Origin: an uncultured Bacteroidales bacterium
GTDB taxonomy: Bacteria; Bacteroidota; Bacteroidia; Bacteroidales; Paludibacteraceae
Length of the DNA: 7,081 nucleotides
Reading direction: 5' to 3'
NCBI GenBank assembly: GCA_937885465.1
Contig: CAKZZM010000164.1
Location: forward strand, 1-7,081
Shown here piece after piece: positions 1 through 5,500 of the stretch (its first letter is position 1; each line of letters begins with the position of its first letter). Under the pieces are notes generated by a model. The model did no database searches. It saw nothing but the letters and a program-made list of their open reading frames with translations, and had not been told where the DNA came from. Made by a program: the position numbers and the translations under genes.

Positions 1-1593
1 CTAGTCTGCTTCAACCTCATCCAATGCTATCACCAAATTGTCATATTTCAACGATTTATACCCCCCCCCATTTGGTAAGGAGACCCAATCACCCAGTATT
101 TTGTCCCATTTATCAGGTTCAAAGGTAAGGTCGCCGTTCTCTGCACTGCCTGTTGCCACAATAGTGAATTTCATCGAATAGGTTGCCGCCCCCTCATCTT
201 TGCGCGTCTTGTTGGCAATCTCAAACTCTCTGCCGTTGAGAAAACCGCTCTCAAAACGCACGGAGAGAGTTTGCCCTGCCTCAATCATAATCGGGTAAAA
301 CCCATTGGCGGCAAGCCATACGCGGTCTATCGCATTACCTCTTGTGTCGTAGTTAAGGCTATCGACCACTTCGGCGGTACACGTGTATTCAGGAACGGTA
401 TAGGTTACGCCCGACTTGTGCTTTTCTCGGACTTGTACATCGGTAATCTGAAAATGACATTGTGGGTAAATATCATCATAGAACTTGCTTGTTTCTATAC
501 CTGTATTTACGGTGTCATTCTCTATCGCTCCGTGTTCGTCAGTAGTGATATAAACGGGGTTATTTTGGGTCGCCTTATCCTCTTTGCGATAGACCTTATA
601 GGTAGTGTTAGGGTCAAGACGCAGACGTTTGCCATAGGTAACAATCATATTCGTTACAAGGTCTGTTCCAGTAGTCCACAGAGCAGACATGTTCCGTGTT
701 GCGCCGTAAGGCGTTACTACCTGTTCTATGCCGCTAACCTCATTCTCGTATTTGCACGAAGTAAGTCCACCGCTCAAGTACGGACGGAAATTCTTGTCGC
801 TCCCGGTATTCTCTGACCAGTACGAAGATAACTGCAACATCCCATTAGTGTCTGTATCTTGGCATTTAGCCATGTGCAACACAAGTCCCTCTATCGTGTC
901 GTGATGTTCCTCTATCCACCATTCAGTATCGTGGTCATTTTGAGTCAATGATTTGCAGACCTGTGTGCATACATCGGCGATGTTCATTCCACTAAAAGAG
1001 TATGTATCCAACTCATCACCCTCTGTCAGTCGTACTATACTCGTAGGAGCATTTACGCTACCATCCCAACAGTTAGTTACGAGCGATTGCAACATATCTC
1101 GGAAATGACAGTCAGGAATACGCGCAACGGCTCGCTGAATAGATGTTATAATGATAGAATAGAGTGTTTGCAGATTACCGCTTATGTTTATCTCCGGCTC
1201 ATCGAACTCTGAACGTGGGCTTGTATTGATAACGACATGACGATAGCAAGTGTATTTCTTAAGCATATTGCCGACTGAAATAAACTTGCAGTCATATTTA
1301 TAACCGCCAACCTGCACTTCACCATTGGAGAGTGTCGCCTCTCCGTTTGGTAAAGGTGTATATCGCTCCGGCATGAAGAAAGTCTGACCGTCATACTCTA
1401 TGTAGGAATATGCATCGAAAGCGACATACTTATTGCTGAAGAATACCAGTCTTACATAATCATCGCCCATTAGTGTAGCACTACGCTCACATTGGTCAGT
1501 TAGCGGGAACGTGGTATTATCTCCCGTGCTTCCGTCTGACAGATATACACCGCCATTAGGTGCGTATATGGTTATTTGTTCCGTATCATTCAT
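1..1593 (-). CDS. Baseplate hub / tail-associated (Tal)-like protein
   Basis: This 530-residue protein occupies the Tal position directly after Dit. Tal proteins form the gp27-like trimeric hub that closes the tail tip and opens on infection. Residues about 29-120 (for example DDYVRLVFFSNKYVAFDAYSYIE, 44-66 in part, and FFMPERYTPLP, 72-82) look like the beta-rich first hub domain seen in Bacteroidales phage tail proteins. A mixed middle follows (about 130-300), then beta-rich segments around FYDDIYPQCHFQITDVQVRE (371-390) and QTLSVRFESGFLNGREFEI (441-459). There are eleven cysteines, no signal peptide, no long membrane segment, and no recognisable peptidase, lysozyme or collagen-like fibre region. 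So it is probably hub only, with receptor-binding proteins encoded beyond the window. The start ATG at 1593 overlaps the Dit-like stop (ATGAATGA) and lacks a Shine-Dalgarno motif. A G9 run encodes Gly509-511, and TAG at the window's first three bases ends the frame. A generic minor tail protein is the main alternative. Confidence 0.75.
   Translation of the reverse strand: MNDTEQITIYAPNGGVYLSDGSTGDNTTFPLTDQCERSATLMGDDYVRLVFFSNKYVAFDAYSYIEYDGQTFFMPERYTPLPNGEATLSNGEVQVGGYKYDCKFISVGNMLKKYTCYRHVVINTSPRSEFDEPEINISGNLQTLYSIIITSIQRAVARIPDCHFRDMLQSLVTNCWDGSVNAPTSIVRLTEGDELDTYSFSGMNIADVCTQVCKSLTQNDHDTEWWIEEHHDTIEGLVLHMAKCQDTDTNGMLQLSSYWSENTGSDKNFRPYLSGGLTSCKYENEVSGIEQVVTPYGATRNMSALWTTGTDLVTNMIVTYGKRLRLDPNTTYKVYRKEDKATQNNPVYITTDEHGAIENDTVNTGIETSKFYDDIYPQCHFQITDVQVREKHKSGVTYTVPEYTCTAEVVDSLNYDTRGNAIDRVWLAANGFYPIMIEAGQTLSVRFESGFLNGREFEIANKTRKDEGAATYSMKFTIVATGSAENGDLTFEPDKWDKILGDWVSLPNGGGYKSLKYDNLVIALDEVEAD
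61..69. repeat. Nine-base homopolymer (C9 on +, G9 on coding strand)
   Basis: An uninterrupted run of nine C on the plus strand reads as three GGG glycine codons (509-511) of the hub-like gene. Loss or gain of one G puts the ribosome into a frame that stops within about four codons, because the downstream coding strand begins TATAAATCGTTGA. It is the longest G/C homopolymer I noticed in the window. Confidence 0.95.
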
Positions 1594-2026
1594 ATATGCG
1601 GTTATTAGGATTGGGTTCTGTGAATTTAATGCTTATCTTTGCCATGCCGTTGCGTAAGTCTCCAAAATGCGAAAAGGCAGGGATATTGTTGAAGATAACG
1701 AAAAAACGTGTACCTATTGCAGGTACGTATATTTCGTTTACTCCGTCCGTCTGCCCTTGTATGAGGTCTTCTTGCAGCGCATTTAGGGCGCGTTGCATAT
1801 CATAAAGAGACTCGGAACTAAAAAGGAACGGCAAGGTAATATCTCGTTGCTTTACCCTACGGAGTGAGGGGGCAGCAAATATCATAGTCCCTTGCATTGA
1901 CGAGTTTTCGTTTTTCTGCAAGTCCTTATATGTGTTCGGCTTGATGAGGGCGGCTATCGTTCCCTCTAAAGCAATAAGTCCGTATTGGGATATATCTTTC
2001 CCATTGATTGACATTGATACATACAT
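1586..2026 (-). CDS. Short distal tail (Dit)-like protein
   Basis: Dit proteins form the ring that joins the last tail-tube ring to the tip and hub of siphophages. This 146-residue protein fits the N-terminal Dit domain in layout. An opening strand reads SINGKDISQYGLIALEGT (6-23), followed by KPNTYKDLQ (29-37), a strand RDITLPFLF (61-69), a helix of about 70-91 (SSESLYDMQRALNALQEDL), a strand pair around 98-115, and a closing IKFTEPNPNNR (133-143). Gene order agrees: tape measure two genes upstream, hub-like gene immediately downstream. It is much shorter than two-domain Dits such as SPP1 gp19.1 (about 250 residues), so the C-terminal galectin-like domain appears to be absent. The start at 2026 lies 4 bases after the previous stop and has an AAAGG 9 bases upstream; Met5 is an alternative start. 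The gene ends in TGA inside the next coding region (8-nt overlap). The assignment rests on architecture and context rather than a search. Confidence 0.78.
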   Translation of the reverse strand: MYVSMSINGKDISQYGLIALEGTIAALIKPNTYKDLQKNENSSMQGTMIFAAPSLRRVKQRDITLPFLFSSESLYDMQRALNALQEDLIQGQTDGVNEIYVPAIGTRFFVIFNNIPAFSHFGDLRNGMAKISIKFTEPNPNNRIYE

Positions 2027-2030
2027 AATC

Positions 2031-2501
2031 CTACACCTTTCTTATTTTTACTTGTGCCTTTTTATGAATATAGGCTTTATGAGCAGTACTTCCATCTTTC
2101 AGACGTACACGCAAAAAACACGGCGACATCGCAAAGATAAACAACTGACTATTGTCCTGACATGTGATAGAGTATAACCCATTCTCCTGTATCATTAGGT
2201 TTGCTGCGCAATCTCCGAAAAGCACTATCGGTATTTGCGGGTTTTGCAAATATATGCGTTGGTCAAGATAGCAGCCCTCTGCATTGGCTTCTTCCAAATA
2301 ATCTCCAAACCATTTTCGCGCCCACTCTGCTTTAGGTATGTTTTTGTATTTCAAAAATGCTGCATATTTCTTCAGTACACCGATGAAATCTGCAAGGGTA
2401 GGGGCGGCATCTATATCTGCCAAACTCTCCTCGCATAGTTGGTCTTTATAGGTCGCTTTTAAGTCGGCAACCATTTGCTTGAAATAATCTTGTGTCATCA
2501 T
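2031..2501 (-). CDS. Unknown tail-module protein between tape measure and Dit, with C-terminal beta-repeat
   Basis: I do not recognise a named family for this 156-residue protein. Its N-terminal half (about 1-75) looks alpha-helical, with an aromatic and charged helix around 50-70 (AEWARKWFGDYLEE). From about 88 the character changes to alternating hydrophobic and polar residues, and from Cys98 on it can be laid out as 10-residue units (98-107, 108-117, 118-127, 128-137, then weaker copies to the end). This suggests a small beta-solenoid or beta-roll. There are five cysteines (23, 77, 98, 114, 128) and no signal peptide or membrane segment. The start ATG overlaps the tape measure stop in an ATGA arrangement; a second ATG follows directly, so the true start could be one codon later. 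No Shine-Dalgarno motif precedes it, which fits translational coupling. Position suggests a tail-tip or tail-assembly role, perhaps in the slot lambda gives to tail-tip protein M, but that is inference and no sequence similarity to M was seen. Confidence 0.85.
   Translation of the reverse strand: MMTQDYFKQMVADLKATYKDQLCEESLADIDAAPTLADFIGVLKKYAAFLKYKNIPKAEWARKWFGDYLEEANAEGCYLDQRIYLQNPQIPIVLFGDCAANLMIQENGLYSITCQDNSQLFIFAMSPCFLRVRLKDGSTAHKAYIHKKAQVKIRKV
2034..2210 (-). repeat. Degenerate 10-residue protein repeat in the unknown tail-module gene
   Basis: Residues 98-156 align as consecutive 10-residue units: CAANLMIQEN, GLYSITCQDN, SQLFIFAMSP, CFLRVRLKDG, then the weaker STAHKAYIHK and a partial KAQVKIRKV. 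Position 1 is mostly small, positions 3, 5 and 7 are mostly hydrophobic in the first four units, and positions 9-10 are turn-forming (EN, DN, SP, DG). This is a protein-level pattern; the DNA copies are not obviously alike. Confidence 0.55.
2036..2040 (-). promoter_or_regulatory. Possible Shine-Dalgarno site of the Dit-like gene
   Basis: The coding strand reads AAAGG, followed by 9 bases (TGTAGGATT) and then the ATG at 2026. The site lies inside the last codons of the upstream gene. Comparable motifs are not seen in front of the other two starts in the window, both of which overlap the preceding stop. Bacteroidota rarely depend on Shine-Dalgarno pairing, so this may be chance. Confidence 0.35.
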
Positions 2502-5500
2502 AGGTTGGCTACTTTTTGAGATATAGTGTTAAGCCTATCATTTGTTTCGTTCAGCATTGCCGTGTTATTGGCTATTATGTTCAGTTGGTCTATCTGCTCT
2601 TGCGCTAACTGCAACCCCATATCTGTATTAAGGAGCAATGCGGAAAGAAGAGGGTTAAGTCCCTTGACATCATTCTGCATATCACCAAGCATCGCCTGCA
2701 TTGCCTGCGTAGCAGCAACAACATTAGACCCCTCTATCTGTAAGGCGGTAAAGCGAGCATTCAACGCTTCTGCGGTATCTTGTGTCATCTGACCGAATCC
2801 CTCCGACCCCTCGGTATCAGCATCATCAAGCAACCCGCGCTCTTGCATGAGGTCATAGTAACGCTCGGCAATATACTTGGCTTGCTCCGACTTGGCGTCC
2901 AACTCGCTTATCATCGTGTCTATCTCGCTTTGTGTCAGTTCGCCATCCCCCGTTAGGTTCTTGGAGATATTATCAAACGTATCTTTGTATAGGTCTTTGA
3001 GTGCAGTAGTCAAAGAGGCTTTCATCATCTCTTTTTCAAGGTCTTTAAGAGTGTCATTCCAAGCGTCATTGATACCCTCCCTACCTTGTTCAAAACCATC
3101 GACAAGAGCGTCTGCCATAGAAGAAGCAAAATCGTCAAGTGAGGTCGTGGTCAATTCCTCTAACATCTCCTCATATCGGTCGATAACATCAGAGAACGCA
3201 TCTTGGTATTGTTGCGTCATATCGTCCAACTGTTCCTGAGCCTCTTTCGCCTTATCACTATCTCTGCCGTATTTGGCTGCGGTTTCTTGATAAATACGTT
3301 GGGCTTCAAGCATGTTTTGATAGGATTGTATTTGGTTGCGTTCCGCTTGCTTTGCTGCACTCGATAGACCTTTGTAATATGCAGACCCTTTCTTCAAAGA
3401 GTTTTCCCAGTCCATTGTGTCCAACTGCTTCTGCATACGCTCCAAATGCTCTTGGTTCTCATCAAGAGCCTCTTGTTGTTTCTGCGTATCACTCTTAATG
3501 ACCGAGGTCAGAGCGTCAGCGATAGCCGTTACAATCTGTATGGCTGCGGATATGATTGCGAGAATAACGGAGGCGGTCTCCACAGCCTTAATAGCGGTCG
3601 CTGCCGCTGCCGATGTTGTTTCAATACCTGCAACCGAGAAGACAGTCACACCCTCAACCTCCGTCTGTGCGATGGTGGACATACTACCAATCATCGGTAT
3701 GAGTTGCAAGATAGTATTGATACTGCTGCTCGCTGCCCCTGCTATATTGCCTATACTCTGCACCGCTTTCTTGGCATTTTTGGAGAGTACCTTGCCGAAA
3801 GTCTGCGAAATAGCCCCTGCCGCTTTCTGCACCTCGCCAAACCCTTTGGCTGTATTCTGTAAGAGATTGTTAGATATGAGTATTGAATTTTTCTCTGTAT
3901 CTTGCGCACGACTGACAGCCCTGTTTCGCATCTCGTGGAGTTGGTTCAGCACGGATTGGTTGTTATTCATCTGCCACTGTATCTCCAACATCTTTTGTTG
4001 CAGGTCGATATATGTCCGCATCTGTTCCAGTTGCTCTTCGGTCAAATCACCGTTTTCGCTCTTCAACCGCTCTAACTCCTCACTATTCTGTTGTTTTTCC
4101 TCATCGGTCATTTCGCGTACAGTACCGTCTTCGTTACGCATCAGCCCTGTCTGCTCCGACCATTGCGCTTCTGCTATCTGCTCTGCACGTTTTTTATCTT
4201 CTTCACCTATAAGGTTGAGGTCTGTTTGGGATAGTTCCTCTATTGTCCCCTTTAAGGTCTGAAAAAGTATATCGTTTTCATCTTTAATTCCTTGTATGGC
4301 ATCGTCAATGAGTTTCATAACAGAGTCAGCGGACAAAACGGCTGCTTTCCCTGCTAACTCAATGATAGACTGCAAACGCTTTTGGTCATCTTTGCTGAAC
4401 ATCTCTATTGACCAAAACTCCGTTTCCGCCTGCTCTTTTGCCGCTAAAAACAGCCGCTCGGCTTGTTGCAGTTTGTTATCTCTATTGAATTGCTCTCCCT
4501 CGTTTGCTTCCTTGACGGCAGTCTGATATTCTTCTTGTGCTTTTACCATTGCGGCAAGATAGCCCTGAAAACGACTGGAATAGTCCTCTACATCTTCGAT
4601 ATTCTCTTGAATACTCTTTTGTTGCAATAATGTCTCTTCTCTCTTCTTGAACTCCTCCTCTATTGCGAGAATTTGGTCAGTCTGTTCTTTGGTGAGGTTA
4701 GTCATATCACCATTAGCATACGCGGTATAAGCCGCTACGCCTACCGTGTCTTTTATTTTATCGTTGCGTTGAGAGGTGTTATCTGTCTTAATACGCTCCG
4801 TTTCCTGTCTGCGTATGGCATTGCGGTAGAGATTTTTCTGCTCTTGTGTAGTAGCAGAGTTCAGTCCTTGCTCTAACACGCTGCGGTTGATATCCACATA
4901 GAGTTGCAACCTCTCTTGTTGCATGTCCTTTTTCCAGTCGGTAAACTGCTTGGTGAGGTTGGCAATGTCAAGTTCAAATTGCAACTTAAGGTTTTGCTCC
5001 TTAATCTGCTTATTTTGTTGATACTTGGCGTTCTTGGCTATTCCGGCATGTTCTTTCTCATACTCTTTGGCATCGGCACGCATTTTCGCAAGGTCTGCAT
5101 TGTAGGCAGCGGTGCGTTTGGCGACCTCGTTGTCGATAGCGGAACTCATTATCTTCTCCTGCTCACGTATCGCCTCTTCACGCTCTTTTCTGAAGGTCTT
5201 TGCCCAGTCTTTGCCGCCGGTGAGTGTGGAGAGTTTGTCCTGCACCTGTTTCAGTTTGGCATTCATATCTTCAAGGTTAAGCAAGTCTTCGGTTGTGATA
5301 CCGTTCTTTGCGATGTTCTGCTTGATAGATATGATAGCGGCGGTAATCTCCGCCTCTTTCTTGATGAGTTCATTGGTGTTAAGACCGATAGTGATGTCCT
5401 CACCCTCTTGCAACACTTTCTTTTGGTTACGGAATATCGTCACTTTCTCTTTCTCTAACCCTATTTGTCTCTGTGCGACTATGACCTGCTGACGTTGTGT

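Noticed and set aside
1..69. Programmed frameshift on the G9 run extending the hub protein into another frame
   Set aside because: Both alternative frames meet a stop within four to six codons of entering the run (TAA, or TGA), so no extended product is possible.
271..816. Plus-strand open frame (181 codons) opposite the hub gene
   Set aside because: Fully antisense to the hub-like frame, with a Cys/Arg/Tyr-rich random-looking composition and no plausible start context.
1188..1394. Small 68-codon minus-strand frame nested in the hub gene
   Set aside because: It is in a different frame inside a well-supported gene, has no start signal and shows no recognisable features.
3417..4262. Long plus-strand open frame (281 codons) opposite the tape measure
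   Set aside because: It lies wholly antisense to the strongly supported tape measure frame, is rich in Ser, Cys and Ile as expected from the reverse of a Gln/Glu/Ala-rich coiled coil, and shows no recognisable domain.
4904..5458. Plus-strand open frame (184 codons), Leu/Phe/Gly-rich, looking membrane-like
   Set aside because: It is the shadow of tape measure coiled coil; Lys/Glu/Gln codons read in reverse give Leu/Phe/Val, which mimics membrane segments.
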